From positions 186,001 to 250,000 of the forward strand of contig NZ_LT835160.1 of the NCBI RefSeq assembly GCF_900169715.1: a stretch of 64,000 nt of DNA. The letters run 5' to 3'. Source of the DNA: Kocuria massiliensis. Its GTDB lineage: Bacteria; Actinomycetota; Actinomycetes; Actinomycetales; Micrococcaceae. The position numbers and the translations under genes were made by a program. Positions within the stretch are counted from its first letter, which is position 1, and every line of letters starts with the position of its first letter. Below, piece by piece: positions 46,078 through 55,983 of this stretch. The notes beneath the pieces were generated by a model. It saw nothing but the letters and a program-made list of their open reading frames with translations, searched no databases and was not told the DNA's origin.

Positions 46078-46549
46078 GGTGACCCCTTGTCTGTACTGAT
46101 GACTCTTGGCTCTGATCTCGCAGGTTCTGTGGGGCGTTTCCTCCGACGTCCGCGGCTCCGAAGGCTTGCGGAAGCACCTCGTCCATCGTACGAGGACCCA
46201 ATGGCGTCATGATTTGCAGATTTGGCGCCCGGTGTTCGTTGAGCAATTGACGGCACCTGCCGCACGGCATGATGACCTCGCCGTCACCATTGACACACAC
46301 GAATTCGCTGAGTGAACCACCTCCGGTGCGGAAGAGGTCTGACACCAAGGAACATTCCGCACACAAGGTGACCCCGTACGATGCATTTTCGATATTCGCG
46401 CCGGTGACTAGGCGGCCGTCGGACGTCCTCGCCGCGGCACCGACGCGGTATCGCGAATACGGGCTATAGGAATGCTCCAAGGCTTCGCGGGCAGCGAGCA
46501 TGAGGGGCTCCCACGGAGCCTCTCCGTTCGTGTGGTTCGTGGTGGTCAT
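46070..46549 (-). CDS. cdd: Cytidine deaminase
   Basis: Zinc enzyme deaminating cytidine and deoxycytidine. Zinc ligands and the catalytic Glu are visible in TLCAEC (Cys63, Glu65) and PCGRCRQ (Cys96, Cys99), with the NIENASY substrate motif. At 159 residues it is a homotetrameric short form with a disordered C-terminal tail of about 30 residues. ATG 46549 is chosen for AAGGA 8 nt upstream; it is 4 nt from the stop of the upstream permease gene. Overlaps deoA. Confidence 0.95.
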   Translation of the reverse strand: MTTTNHTNGEAPWEPLMLAAREALEHSYSPYSRYRVGAAARTSDGRLVTGANIENASYGVTLCAECSLVSDLFRTGGGSLSEFVCVNGDGEVIMPCGRCRQLLNEHRAPNLQIMTPLGPRTMDEVLPQAFGAADVGGNAPQNLRDQSQESSVQTRGHHE

Positions 46550-46553
46550 GCTG

Positions 46554-47864
46554 CTATTCCTTGACATAGGGGATGCCGCTGGCCGCGGGGCCGCGTGAAC
46601 GCCCCACCAACCCGGTGACGGCGGCGATGGTGACCAGGTACGGGAGCATCGCGAGGAATTGGCTCGGCACGGTGGTTCCCAGTAGGGATAACACGGACTG
46701 CAGGTTGGTCGCGAAACCGAACAAGAGCGCGGCGAACAATGCCCCGAAGGGTCGCCACCGACCGAAGATCAACGCCGCCAAAGCGATATATCCCTGGCCT
46801 GCGGTCATGTCCTTGTTGAAGCTCGAGACCGAAACCAGCGTAAAGAACGCACCGCCCAACCCGGCAACAGCACCAGCGAGCAAGACGTTGAAGAATCGCA
46901 GGCGATTGACCGAAACGCCCAGGGTATCGGCTGCCTTGGGATGCTCCCCCACGGCGCGGGTCCGCAGTCCCCAGCGGGTTTTGGTGAGACCGAACCAGAT
47001 AAGGAAGACGACCACGTACATCAGGTAAACGATGACGGATTGGTCGAAGAGTACGGGCCCGATCACCGGAATCTTGGAGAGCACCGGGATCGCGAAGCTC
47101 GGAAGGTGCTCCGGAGCGTTCAGTCCGACGTCGGTGCGCGAAAGCACCGTGGAATAGAGGAAGCCGGTGAGCCCCGAGACCAGCACGTTGATGACGACGC
47201 CCACGATCACCTGATTCACCAGGTATTTGATGGAGAAGGACGCGAGGATCAGAGAGACCAGCATGGAACCGATCATCGCTGCGATCAGCCCGACCCACGC
47301 ATTATGCGAGACGGTCCCGGCGATGGCGGCCGCGAACGCGCCGAACAGCAGCTGCCCCTCGATCGCGATATTGACGACGCCGGATCGCTCACACAGCAGT
47401 CCGGACATCGAACCGAAAATCAGCGGCACGGCCAGGGTCAAGGAGCCACCAAGCAGACCCGGAAGGGACAAGCTGTTGCCGTCCGCGTGGCTAACGGCCC
47501 ACACCAGCATCGCCACGATAAATGCGAACCAAAAGACGACGGCGGCCCACCTGGATACGGGGCGTCCCCGGAAGCTGACCAGCCACGCATAAACGGCAAT
47601 CAGCACCATGACGGCCACGAGGATCCAGCCCGTCGCGGAAGCAACAAGGTCGATGTCGGCCAAACGGATCACATCGTGTTTATCGGAGAGCCGGAACGTG
47701 ACCGTGGCTGAGGTCGAACGAAGTCCACACACCAGCAGGGCAAGTGCCGCCAGGACCGTGAAGATGATCGCGTGACGCCAGTTACGGACCACTGCAGTCG
47801 CCGGTGCCGGGGACATGACGTCGCCGGAGGAAGACGAAACGGGAGCGTTGACGGAAGTGCTCAT
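46554..47864 (-). CDS. ABC permease for nucleosides (second membrane subunit)
   Basis: Polytopic permease of the BPD_transp_2 (ribose/nucleoside) family. The conserved region around GSMSGLLCERSGVVNIAIEGQLLFGAF, GVSVNRLRFFNVLLAGAVAGLGGAFF and ILFGFATNLQ-like ALLFGFATNLQS supports the call. It is 436 residues with about ten helices and an extended N-terminal region. Overlaps the first permease by 4 nt and precedes cdd by 4 nt. Together with the other permease it forms the membrane channel of the salvage importer. Confidence 0.9.
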   Translation of the reverse strand: MSTSVNAPVSSSSGDVMSPAPATAVVRNWRHAIIFTVLAALALLVCGLRSTSATVTFRLSDKHDVIRLADIDLVASATGWILVAVMVLIAVYAWLVSFRGRPVSRWAAVVFWFAFIVAMLVWAVSHADGNSLSLPGLLGGSLTLAVPLIFGSMSGLLCERSGVVNIAIEGQLLFGAFAAAIAGTVSHNAWVGLIAAMIGSMLVSLILASFSIKYLVNQVIVGVVINVLVSGLTGFLYSTVLSRTDVGLNAPEHLPSFAIPVLSKIPVIGPVLFDQSVIVYLMYVVVFLIWFGLTKTRWGLRTRAVGEHPKAADTLGVSVNRLRFFNVLLAGAVAGLGGAFFTLVSVSSFNKDMTAGQGYIALAALIFGRWRPFGALFAALLFGFATNLQSVLSLLGTTVPSQFLAMLPYLVTIAAVTGLVGRSRGPAASGIPYVKE

Positions 47865-49174
47865 TGTGCGGCTCCTGCCTTCTGAGGTGCCGGACGACGC
47901 TTCGTGCTAGCCGCTTTCCGGGGATCCGGGAGGCGGAAAATCGCACGAACCAGCGGCGGAGCGGCAATAAACAAGACGATCAGGGACTGAACGACCAAAA
48001 CGATGTTGATATTGGTGCCGGTGTTGGTCTGCATGGCCACGCCACCGGCCCGGAAGGCACCGTAGAGCAATCCCGCCCAGAAGGTGCCCCAGGGGTTGGA
48101 GCGCCCGAGCAAGGCGACCGTAATCGCGTCGAATCCGAAGGAGGCGGCGATATCACCGGTAAGAATTTTCTCGGTGCCCGAAACCTGCGAAACCCCAGCC
48201 ATCCCGGACAGTCCACCGGACATGAGCATGACCACGATGTATCCCATCGTGACGTTAATGCCGGCCGACTTCGCGGCCTTCGGGTTGGAACCCACTGCGC
48301 GCAACCGGAAGCCGATCGTCGAGCGGTTGATCATCCACGAGACGAGGAGAACGGCGAGGATGGCCAGAACGAAGCCCCAATGTAACCGGAACCCGTCGCC
48401 AAATAGCTTCGGGAATTGGGCGCTGGAGTCGATCTGCGGGGAGATCGGGTTGGTGGATCCCGGCCGCTGGAACCCCGGCGTCGTCAACAGGTAGAGAATA
48501 AAGTTCAGGGCCACGTAATTGAGCATGATGCACAGGATCACTTCGTGGGCCCCCGTTTTGGCCTTGAGCAGACCCACGAGTCCGCCCCACAAGGCACCCC
48601 CGACGATGCCGCCAACGATCACCAACAAGAGGTGGATGGCCATCGGCAGGTGCCAGCTGAACCCGATATAACCCGCGATGATGGCGCCGACGATGATTTG
48701 CCCTTGGGCACCGATGTTGAACAGCCCGGATCGGAAGGAGATCGCCACGCCGAGACCCGCAAAGATCAGCGGCGTCGCGATGGTCAAGGTTTCGGTCAAC
48801 GGGTAGATCTTCTGCGTGAAATCTTTGCCGTGGGGGTTAAAAATCGCCCCTTCGAAGAGCGCGACGTACGCCGCACTGGCAGATTTCCAGGCGGCCACGA
48901 AGGTGTCGCTGGGTCGAGCAAAGAAGTAATTCATGCGGGTCAGGACGCGCTGATCGGTGAAGATGATCAACAGGCCACCCACGATCAGTGCGGCAATGAG
49001 GGCCGCGGCCGAGAGAACGAGCGGCGACGACGTAATGCGGTATGCCAGGGAAGGCTTTTCGGGGCCACTGGACCACGGCGGCGTGACGGGTGCAGGCGAG
49101 GCATCGGCGGCGGAGACGGCGGCAAGGCCGTCCGCCGGTGGCTGCACGGACTGCGGTGACTCGGTGGAGCTCAT
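47861..49174 (-). CDS. ABC permease for nucleosides (first membrane subunit)
   Basis: Partner permease of the same family, 437 residues. The conserved loop FAGLGVAISFRSGLFNIGAQGQIIVGA, the motif LKAKTGAHEVILCIMLNYVA and the RLRAVGSNPKAAKSAGIN loop, analogous to coupling motifs, are present. A disordered N-terminus of about 45 residues precedes the first helix. Overlaps by 4 nt with both the ATPase gene upstream and the second permease downstream, so the three are translated together. Confidence 0.9.
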   Translation of the reverse strand: MSSTESPQSVQPPADGLAAVSAADASPAPVTPPWSSGPEKPSLAYRITSSPLVLSAAALIAALIVGGLLIIFTDQRVLTRMNYFFARPSDTFVAAWKSASAAYVALFEGAIFNPHGKDFTQKIYPLTETLTIATPLIFAGLGVAISFRSGLFNIGAQGQIIVGAIIAGYIGFSWHLPMAIHLLLVIVGGIVGGALWGGLVGLLKAKTGAHEVILCIMLNYVALNFILYLLTTPGFQRPGSTNPISPQIDSSAQFPKLFGDGFRLHWGFVLAILAVLLVSWMINRSTIGFRLRAVGSNPKAAKSAGINVTMGYIVVMLMSGGLSGMAGVSQVSGTEKILTGDIAASFGFDAITVALLGRSNPWGTFWAGLLYGAFRAGGVAMQTNTGTNINIVLVVQSLIVLFIAAPPLVRAIFRLPDPRKAASTKRRPAPQKAGAAQ

Positions 49175-50730
49175 ACGGTCTCTCCTTCGGCGGCTTCCGC
49201 CGGTGCTCGGTGCGAGGATTCTGCGTAGGCCTCGTCGGCCGTCGCCCCGGCCATCATCATGCCGAGGACTTCCCGTGGGATGTCTGGGTCCACGATGCCC
49301 ATCAAACGCCCGTGGTGGAATACGGCGATCCGGTCCGCGAGGGCGTAGATCTCGTCCAACTCCGTGGACACGAGGATCACCGGCGTTCCGGCGTCGCGTT
49401 GCGCAACGATCCTCTGGTGGATCAGCTCGATGGATCCCACGTCCACGCCGCGGGTGGGCTGGGAAGCCACAAACAGCGAGAGGCGATGGGACAGTTCTCG
49501 CGCCACAACCACCTTTTGCTGGTTGCCGCCGGAGAGCGTCTCGACCGGATCGGAAATACTATTCAGACGGATATCGAAGTCAGCGACTTTGTGGCGGGCG
49601 TTCTCCTGGATGGAGCGACGCTTCAGCTGCGGGCCACGGGAGAACTCCTGGTCATCGAACTGGTTCAATACCAGGTTTTCTTCGACGCTGAAGGATCCCA
49701 CCAAGCCGTCGTCGAGCCGGTCCTCGGGAACAAAACCCACACCGGATCGGATGATCTTCTTCGTGGACCGCCCGAGCAGATTCTTCCCGTTGAGGCTCAC
49801 CGTTCCGGTGGCTTTGGGGTGCAATCCCATGATGGTCTCGGTGAATTCGGTTTGTCCGTTACCTTGAACGCCCGCTATAGCGAGGATTTCGCCGCCGCGA
49901 ACCTGGAGGTTGACGTCGTCGAGGACCTTGACCCCGGAGGGAGAGACCAGCGAGAGGCCCTCAACGGAGAATTCGGATTTATTGAGCACCGGGGCGGATT
50001 TGTCGACCACCAGGTTGACGTCGTGCCCGACCATCATCGATGCCAGCTCCGTGGTCGACGCCGTGGGTTCAACGGTCCCGACAACCTTGCCTCGGCGAAT
50101 CACGGTAATTTCGTCGGAAATCGCCCTGACTTCACGCAATTTATGGGAGATGAACAGCAGGGACCTACCGTCCGAACGAAGCTGGTCCATGATCGAGATC
50201 AATTCATCAGTCTCGGCCGGAGTCAGCACGGCGGTGGGCTCGTCCAAGATCAAAATCTCGGCGTCGCGCACCAGGGCCTTGATGATTTCGACGCGCTGTT
50301 GGACGCCGACGGGCAGGTCCTCGACGACGGCGTCGGGATCCACATGGAAACCGTAACGATCTGAGATCTCGCGGATTTTGCGACGAGTGGCTTCGAGGTT
50401 AAGGGACGCCCCTTTGGTCTCCTCGGCGCCCAGAGCAACATTCTCGGCAACGGTAAACACCGGAACCAGCATGAAGTGCTGGTGCACCATGCCGATACCT
50501 GCGGCCATCGCCTCCCCCGGTCCGGAGAAATGGACGGGCTTTCCATCCAGCAGGATCTCACCCTCACTCGGTTCATACAGCCCGTAGATCACGTTCATGA
50601 GGGTGGACTTTCCCGCACCGTTCTCGCCCAGGAGGCAATGAACGGTTCCGGGTTCGACGACGAGGTCGATGGAATCATTCGCGGTGAAGGAGCCAAAGCG
50701 CTTGGTCACCGAGCGGAGTTCGAGTTTCAT
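49171..50730 (-). CDS. ABC ATP-binding protein, tandem domains (nucleoside importer)
   Basis: Double nucleotide-binding subunit as in ribose and BMP-type importers, 519 residues. The first domain has Walker A LLGENGAGKST (about residues 32-43), signature LPVGVQQR and Walker B ILILDEPTAVLT. The second has a degenerate Walker A (IAGVQGNGQTEF, about 291-301), LSGGNQQK signature and a FVASQPTRGVD Walker B region, as is usual for the second half of this family. It starts 15 nt after the lipoprotein gene. Domain order and neighbours identify it as the importer ATPase. Confidence 0.92.
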   Translation of the reverse strand: MKLELRSVTKRFGSFTANDSIDLVVEPGTVHCLLGENGAGKSTLMNVIYGLYEPSEGEILLDGKPVHFSGPGEAMAAGIGMVHQHFMLVPVFTVAENVALGAEETKGASLNLEATRRKIREISDRYGFHVDPDAVVEDLPVGVQQRVEIIKALVRDAEILILDEPTAVLTPAETDELISIMDQLRSDGRSLLFISHKLREVRAISDEITVIRRGKVVGTVEPTASTTELASMMVGHDVNLVVDKSAPVLNKSEFSVEGLSLVSPSGVKVLDDVNLQVRGGEILAIAGVQGNGQTEFTETIMGLHPKATGTVSLNGKNLLGRSTKKIIRSGVGFVPEDRLDDGLVGSFSVEENLVLNQFDDQEFSRGPQLKRRSIQENARHKVADFDIRLNSISDPVETLSGGNQQKVVVARELSHRLSLFVASQPTRGVDVGSIELIHQRIVAQRDAGTPVILVSTELDEIYALADRIAVFHHGRLMGIVDPDIPREVLGMMMAGATADEAYAESSHRAPAEAAEGETV

Positions 50731-50745
50731 TCTCGGCCTTCCTCG

Positions 50746-51861
50746 TTACTTCTTCACCGGGCTGGCCTTGGAAGAGACCGTAATTTTGCCGTCGATGATC
50801 TGTTGCTTGAGATCCTTGACCTCGTTCTGGAGCTCGGCGGGCACGCTGCCCTCCTGATCGTGATACGGGGCCAGACCGACGCCGTCGTTCTGCAAGGTTC
50901 CCACGTACGGCTGGTTCGTGAACTTGCCTTCCATGTCGTCCTTATATGAGCTCTCGACGGCGTCGCCCATCTTCTTGATGACGGAGGTCAGCACATACTC
51001 TTGCCCGCTCGCGAGGGTTTCGTAGCCATCCGAGTCGACCCAGATGATGCGTGCTGGGTTCTTCGGCTCATCAGAGTTGAAACCGTTCACGGCGTCCACC
51101 GCACCGTTACCGACGGGGCCCGCCACGGGCATCACGATGTCGGCACCCTCATTGAGGAAGTTCTGAGTGGTGGTTTTTCCCTTGCCGGTGTCTTCGAAGT
51201 CACCGGTGAATGTTCCGGTTTGCTTGGCGACGTCCCATCCGAGCAGCTTGACGTCCTTGTGCTTCTGCTCGTTGTAGTACTTGACGCCGTCGGCGAATCC
51301 GTCCATGAAGATCGTGACGGTAGGAATTTCCATGCCACCAAACGTGGCGATTTTGCCGGTTTTGGTGGAGCCGGCCGCCAGGTACCCGGCAAGGAAGGCT
51401 GCCTGGGATGTGTCGTAGATGATAGGGCGCACATTGGGCAGATCGATCGAGTTGTCGTCGACGGTGGCAAAGTGCATCTCCGGGTGCGCCTGCGCCGCGG
51501 ATTTGGTCGCATCGGCGATGTTGAAGCCCACCGTGACGGTCAGTCCGCAACCGCCTTGAACCATCGAATTCACATTGGGTTCGTAATCGGTGACGGCTTG
51601 GGACTCAGCTTGTTTGGTCTGGATGCCGTAGTCGTCCTTGGCCTTCAGGAGTCCTTCATAGGAATTCTGGTTGAAGGAACGGTCATCGAATCCACCCGAA
51701 TCCGAGACAATACAGCCGGTGTAATCCGAGCGATCGTTGGCGATATCGGCGTCCTTATCTGGAGCCGGTGCACAACCGGTAAGGATCAGCGCGGACGCGC
51801 TGACGAGGGCCCCCGTCACCGCGACGGTGCGGCGGGGTGCCAAAAATCGAAGGGCGGGCAT
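50746..51861 (-). CDS. BMP-family nucleoside-binding lipoprotein
   Basis: Lipid-anchored substrate receptor of an ABC importer. A signal peptide and lipobox ILTGC (Cys30) precede a periplasmic-binding fold with the BMP motifs GGFDDRSFNQNSYEGL, ATVDD, AFLAGYLAAGSTKTGKIATFGG and PVAGPVGNGA. Proteins of this family (PnrA, YufN) bind purine or pyrimidine nucleosides, which fits cdd, deoA and add downstream. The ribosome site GGAGGT lies 6 nt before the ATG. It is the first gene of the salvage block. Confidence 0.93.
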   Translation of the reverse strand: MPALRFLAPRRTVAVTGALVSASALILTGCAPAPDKDADIANDRSDYTGCIVSDSGGFDDRSFNQNSYEGLLKAKDDYGIQTKQAESQAVTDYEPNVNSMVQGGCGLTVTVGFNIADATKSAAQAHPEMHFATVDDNSIDLPNVRPIIYDTSQAAFLAGYLAAGSTKTGKIATFGGMEIPTVTIFMDGFADGVKYYNEQKHKDVKLLGWDVAKQTGTFTGDFEDTGKGKTTTQNFLNEGADIVMPVAGPVGNGAVDAVNGFNSDEPKNPARIIWVDSDGYETLASGQEYVLTSVIKKMGDAVESSYKDDMEGKFTNQPYVGTLQNDGVGLAPYHDQEGSVPAELQNEVKDLKQQIIDGKITVSSKASPVKK

Positions 51862-52000
51862 GAATTACCTCCGGGGGCGCCGATCCGGAAGGGTCTCATG
51901 CCTCTGCCCGGATAGGTCGCGAGTGATATGCGGTACGAACCCTAGTCTAAACCGTCACACCACGAACCGGAGACCCCATCCACAGCAGTCCGGATAACGC

Positions 52001-53257
52001 CTAGCCACCACGGTGAGTCAGGTTGATCGCCCGGAGAGCTGTGGCGGCCATAACGCGAATTCCGCACTCAATGGCGCGCTCGTCGGCAATAAAATCGGCT
52101 TGGTGGAGGTCGTACGTAGGCCCGCCAGGTGTCCTCGTTCCCAACCGCATCATGGAGCCCGGGACTTCCTGGAGCATCCAGGCAAAGTCCTCACCGCCCA
52201 TGGACTGTTCCATGAGCACCACGGAATCTTCCCCGAGTTCTGCGCGAGCGGCATTTTCCAGCAGGGTGGTTTCCTCCTCAGTGTTCACGACGGGAGGCAC
52301 CCCCGGAACGTGCTCCAGTTCGACCGACACTCCATACGGAGCAGAAACCTGTTCCACGACTTCGTCGAGAAGCTCGCCTGCGCGGTACCACGCGTCGGCA
52401 TCGAGGCACCGCATGGTTCCGGCCATATAGCCGGTGGACGGGATCGCATTCGGAGCCACGCCCGCCTCGATCTGCCCCCACACCACCAAGACGCCGGAAC
52501 GAACATCGAGGTTGCGAGACAGTACGGCCGGAACGTTGATCGCGATCTGCCCCATCGCGTAAATGAGGTCCTCCGTCAGGTGCGGTCGGGAGGTGTGTCC
52601 ACCACGACCACTGACCTTCAGCTTGATCGTGTCGGTCGCGGAGGTAATGGCTCCAATGCGGGTCCCGACCTTTCCGACGTCGACCTTCGGCTCACAGTGC
52701 AGGGCAAAGGCGCGCGGCACTCCCTCGAGGGCACCTTCCTTGATGACGGACAGTGCGCCTCCAGGTAGCTGCTCTTCGGCGGGCTGGAAGATCACCCGCA
52801 CCGTACCGGCCAGAGGCGCCGAGGAATCGATATCCGCCAAGGTGAGTGCCACACCCAGCATGACCGTTTGGTGGATATCGTGACCGCAGGCGTGCATGAC
52901 GTCTTCGTTCTGCGATGCGAACTCCAGGCCGGTTTTCTCATGAATCGGCAACGCGTCGATGTCGGCGCGCAAAGCGACGGCGAGGGGGCCTTGTCCGATA
53001 TCGACATAACATCCCGTTCGACTAAACCGAACCGGTTTGAGGCCTGCCCGTTCGAGCCGCGTCATGATGCGTTCCGTCGTCTTGTGCTCACGGTACGAAA
53101 GCTCGGGGTGACGATGCACGTCACGCCTGAAGGCGATGAGTTCCTCGACGAACTTACCGACCAATGGGGTCACGTGAAGCGGACTACCGGATATTGAAGA
53201 AGACGGACTTTTAGCCATAAGAGCGACCATAGCGCCCCCGAATGAATTCGTCGGCAC
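52001..53257 (-). CDS. M20-family amidohydrolase / carboxypeptidase
   Basis: Metallo-amidohydrolase acting on N-acyl amino acids or hippurate-like substrates. Motifs: ALRADIDALPIHEKTG, HACGHDIHQTVMLG (metal ligand region near residues 121-134), QPAEEQLPGGA and GGEDFAWMLQEVPGSMMRLG. Its length of about 418 residues is typical. Starts at 53257, 53230 and 53218 are all possible; none has a clear ribosome site, and GGGGG near 53230 is weakly supportive. It is transcribed toward the BMP block but lies upstream of it with a 139-nt gap. Confidence 0.88.
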   Translation of the reverse strand: MPTNSFGGAMVALMAKSPSSSISGSPLHVTPLVGKFVEELIAFRRDVHRHPELSYREHKTTERIMTRLERAGLKPVRFSRTGCYVDIGQGPLAVALRADIDALPIHEKTGLEFASQNEDVMHACGHDIHQTVMLGVALTLADIDSSAPLAGTVRVIFQPAEEQLPGGALSVIKEGALEGVPRAFALHCEPKVDVGKVGTRIGAITSATDTIKLKVSGRGGHTSRPHLTEDLIYAMGQIAINVPAVLSRNLDVRSGVLVVWGQIEAGVAPNAIPSTGYMAGTMRCLDADAWYRAGELLDEVVEQVSAPYGVSVELEHVPGVPPVVNTEEETTLLENAARAELGEDSVVLMEQSMGGEDFAWMLQEVPGSMMRLGTRTPGGPTYDLHQADFIADERAIECGIRVMAATALRAINLTHRGG

Positions 53258-53278
53258 GTTGCAATCGTGTTAAAACAT

Positions 53279-53330
53279 GACGACGCCGCCCGCTCCCCCG
53301 AAAATCCAGCGGGGATGGGGCGGCGTCGTC
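53279..53330 (-). terminator. Terminator of the sdh operon
   Basis: Long stem with 13-bp outer arms GACGACGCCGCCC / GGGCGGCGTCGTC, extra inner pairs and a TTTT run on the minus strand. It ends sdhCDAB, 21 nt after the sdhB stop. Confidence 0.85.
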
Positions 53331-53351
53331 GACCCGGGAACCGATCAGCGA

Positions 53352-54143
53352 TCAGAACGCGCGGGCGAGAACTGCCTGCTTGACTTCGGCGATGGCCTTC
53401 GTGATCTGAATGCCACGGGGGCACGCCTCGGTGCAGTTGAAGGTGGTCCGGCAGCGCCAGACGCCTTCCTTGTCGTTGAGAATTTCCAAACGCATGTCAC
53501 CGGCGTCGTCACGCGAGTCGAAGATGAACCGGTGGGCATTGACGATCGCGGCCGGACCGAAGTACTGACCGTCGGTCCAGAACACGGGGCACGACGACGT
53601 GCACGCGGCGCACAAGATGCACTTGGTGGTGTCGTCGAAACGCTCCCGGTCTTCCTGCGACTGGTACCGTTCGCGCTCGGGCTCATGGCCTTCGTTCATG
53701 AGGAAGGGCATGATCTCACGGTAGGACTGGAAGAACGGTTCCATGTCCACAATGAGGTCCTTCTCGCACGGAAGGCCCTTGATGGCCTCGACCGTGACCG
53801 GCTTTTCGAGGTCCAGGTCCTTCAACAAGGTCTTGCACGCGAGGCGGTTGCGGCCGTTGATGCGCATGGCATCGGATCCGCACACGCCGTGGGCGCAGGA
53901 GCGGCGGAACGACAACGAACCGTCGATTTCCCACTTGACCTTGTGCAAAGCGTCCAAGACGCGGTCGGTGCCGAACATCTCGAGCTCGAATTCGTCCCAG
54001 TACGCCTCGTCAGAGACCTCGGGATTGTAGCGACGGACCTTCAGGGTCATGTTGTACTTGGGGATCTCTCCCCCGCCGCCGGACTCGCCCGGAAGATCAA
54101 CTTTCGATGCGGGCTCTGCCGCATCCATTTCCTGAGTAGTCAT
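53352..54143 (-). CDS. sdhB: Succinate dehydrogenase iron-sulfur subunit
   Basis: Carries electrons from the flavoprotein to quinone through three clusters. [2Fe-2S] ligands in SCAHGVCGSD...C (Cys83, Cys88, Asp91 in place of a Cys, and Cys103, the same Asp substitution as in E. coli SdhB), [4Fe-4S] in CILCAACTSSC and the [3Fe-4S] in CRTTFNCTEACP. The length is 263 residues with an acidic N-terminal extension. The ATG shares 1 nt with the sdhA stop. It closes the sdhCDAB operon. Confidence 0.97.
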   Translation of the reverse strand: MTTQEMDAAEPASKVDLPGESGGGGEIPKYNMTLKVRRYNPEVSDEAYWDEFELEMFGTDRVLDALHKVKWEIDGSLSFRRSCAHGVCGSDAMRINGRNRLACKTLLKDLDLEKPVTVEAIKGLPCEKDLIVDMEPFFQSYREIMPFLMNEGHEPERERYQSQEDRERFDDTTKCILCAACTSSCPVFWTDGQYFGPAAIVNAHRFIFDSRDDAGDMRLEILNDKEGVWRCRTTFNCTEACPRGIQITKAIAEVKQAVLARAF

Positions 54144-55903
54144 TAGTACTTACGCTCCATCGGCTCGTAGCGGGTGAAGATCACCGGCTTGGTCTCGAGG
54201 CGGATGCCGGCGACGCTGTCGGTCTCGGCGCTCTCATCCAGGTAGGCCATCGAATGCTTCATGAACTTTTCGTCATCGCGATCGGGGAAGTCTTCGCGGA
54301 AGTGACCACCGCGGGACTCTTCACGATGCAGGGCTGCCACGGACATGACCTTGGCCAGCTCGAGGAGGAAGCCAAGCTCAACGGCTTCCAGCAGGTCGAG
54401 GTTGAAACGCTTGCCCTGATCCTGAATGGCGATACGGGTGTAACGATCCTGCAGGTCCGCAATCTTGTCGAGCGCGTTGTGGATCGTTTCTGCGGTACGG
54501 AACACCTGCATGTCCGCATCCATGACGTCCTGCAGCTCCTTGCGGAGCACACCCACCTTCTCCTCGCCGTGGCCGCTACGGACCATGTTCAGGAGATCTT
54601 CGGTGCGCTTCGTCGCGTCCTCGGCGATCGGCAAGAATTCGGCCGTCGCTGCGTATTCCGCGGCACGGATACCTGCGCGCTTACCGAACACGTTGATGTC
54701 CAGCAAGGAGTTGGTGCCCAGGCGGTTGGACCCGTGAACCGACACGCAAGCAACCTCGCCAGCGGCGTAGAGGCCAGGAACGGTGACTTCCGAGTTCTGG
54801 TACACCTCGGCATCGATGTTGGTCGGGATGCCGCCCATGGCGTAGTGCGCGGTCGGGAAGACCGGAACCGGTTCGGTGTAGGGCTCCACACCGAGGTAGG
54901 TACGAGCGAACTCCGTGATGTCAGGGAGCTTCGCGTCGATGTGTGCCGGCTCGAGGTGCGTGAGGTCCAAGAGGACGTAATCCTTATTGGGTCCGCAACC
55001 GCGGCCTTCGCGCACCTCATTAGCCATCGAACGGGCCACGATGTCGCGCGGGGCGAGGTCCTTAATGGTCGGCGCATACCGTTCCATGAAGCGTTCGCCT
55101 TCGGAGTTGCGGAGAATACCGCCCTCACCACGGGCCGCCTCAGACACCAAAATGCCGAGTCCGGCCAAACCGGTCGGGTGGAACTGCACGAACTCCATGT
55201 CCTCGAGCGGAAGACCGTTACGGAACGCAATCGCCATGCCGTCACCGGTGAGGGTGTGGGCATTCGAGGTGGTCTTGAAGATCTTGCCGCAACCGCCGGA
55301 AGCGAAAACAATCGACTTGGCCTGGAAGACGTGGAGGTCACCGGTAGCCAGGTCGTAGGTCACGACGCCGGCCGGGCGACGCTGACCGTCCACCTCGGTC
55401 ATGATCAGGTCCAGCACGTAGTACTCGTTGAAGAACTCGACGTTGTGCTTGACGCAGTTCTGGTAGAGGGTCTGGAGGATCATGTGCCCGGTGCGGTCGG
55501 CCGCATAGCAGGCACGACGGACCGGCGACTTGCCGTGATCACGCGTGTGTCCACCGAATCGACGCTGGTCGATACGACCTTCGGGCGTGCGGTTGAAGGG
55601 AAGGCCCATCTTTTCCAGGTCCAACACGGCGTCGATGGCTTCCTTGGCCATGACCTCGGCAGCGTCCTGGTCTACCAGGTAGTCGCCGCCCTTAATCGTG
55701 TCGAAGGTGTGCCATTCCCAGTTGTCTTCCTCGACATTGGCAAGGGCCGCACACATGCCACCCTGGGCCGCACCCGTATGGGACCGGGTCGGATAGATCT
55801 TGGTCAGAACCGCGGTGCGAGCTCGCTGGCCAGATTCGATGGCCGCGCGCATACCGGCCCCGCCGGCACCGACGATGAGCACATCGTACTTGTGAAGCTG
55901 CAT
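54143..55903 (-). CDS. sdhA: Succinate dehydrogenase flavoprotein subunit
   Basis: FAD-linked subunit oxidising succinate to fumarate. FAD site [11 protein letters not shown] at the N-terminus, the covalent-flavin His in the [15 protein letters not shown] motif, the HPTGLAGLG and active-site [13 protein letters not shown], and the RYEPMERKY end are all intact. Length 586 residues. It overlaps sdhB by 1 nt and follows sdhD by 80 nt. The catalysis feeds FumC at 17-18 kb. Confidence 0.97.
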   Translation of the reverse strand: MQLHKYDVLIVGAGGAGMRAAIESGQRARTAVLTKIYPTRSHTGAAQGGMCAALANVEEDNWEWHTFDTIKGGDYLVDQDAAEVMAKEAIDAVLDLEKMGLPFNRTPEGRIDQRRFGGHTRDHGKSPVRRACYAADRTGHMILQTLYQNCVKHNVEFFNEYYVLDLIMTEVDGQRRPAGVVTYDLATGDLHVFQAKSIVFASGGCGKIFKTTSNAHTLTGDGMAIAFRNGLPLEDMEFVQFHPTGLAGLGILVSEAARGEGGILRNSEGERFMERYAPTIKDLAPRDIVARSMANEVREGRGCGPNKDYVLLDLTHLEPAHIDAKLPDITEFARTYLGVEPYTEPVPVFPTAHYAMGGIPTNIDAEVYQNSEVTVPGLYAAGEVACVSVHGSNRLGTNSLLDINVFGKRAGIRAAEYAATAEFLPIAEDATKRTEDLLNMVRSGHGEEKVGVLRKELQDVMDADMQVFRTAETIHNALDKIADLQDRYTRIAIQDQGKRFNLDLLEAVELGFLLELAKVMSVAALHREESRGGHFREDFPDRDDEKFMKHSMAYLDESAETDSVAGIRLETKPVIFTRYEPMERKY

Positions 55904-55983
55904 ACTTGGATGCTCTTTCCTCTTTGAATCGAAAGGTTGGGGCCGTGATCAGAACGGCCTCGACGTCGGGCGTCCGGCAGAGA

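Noticed and set aside
54254-55927. 557-codon plus-strand open frame antisense to sdhA
   Set aside because: sdhA on the other strand is full length with intact active-site motifs. The antisense peptide is His/Val/Glu-rich low-complexity sequence typical of shadow frames.
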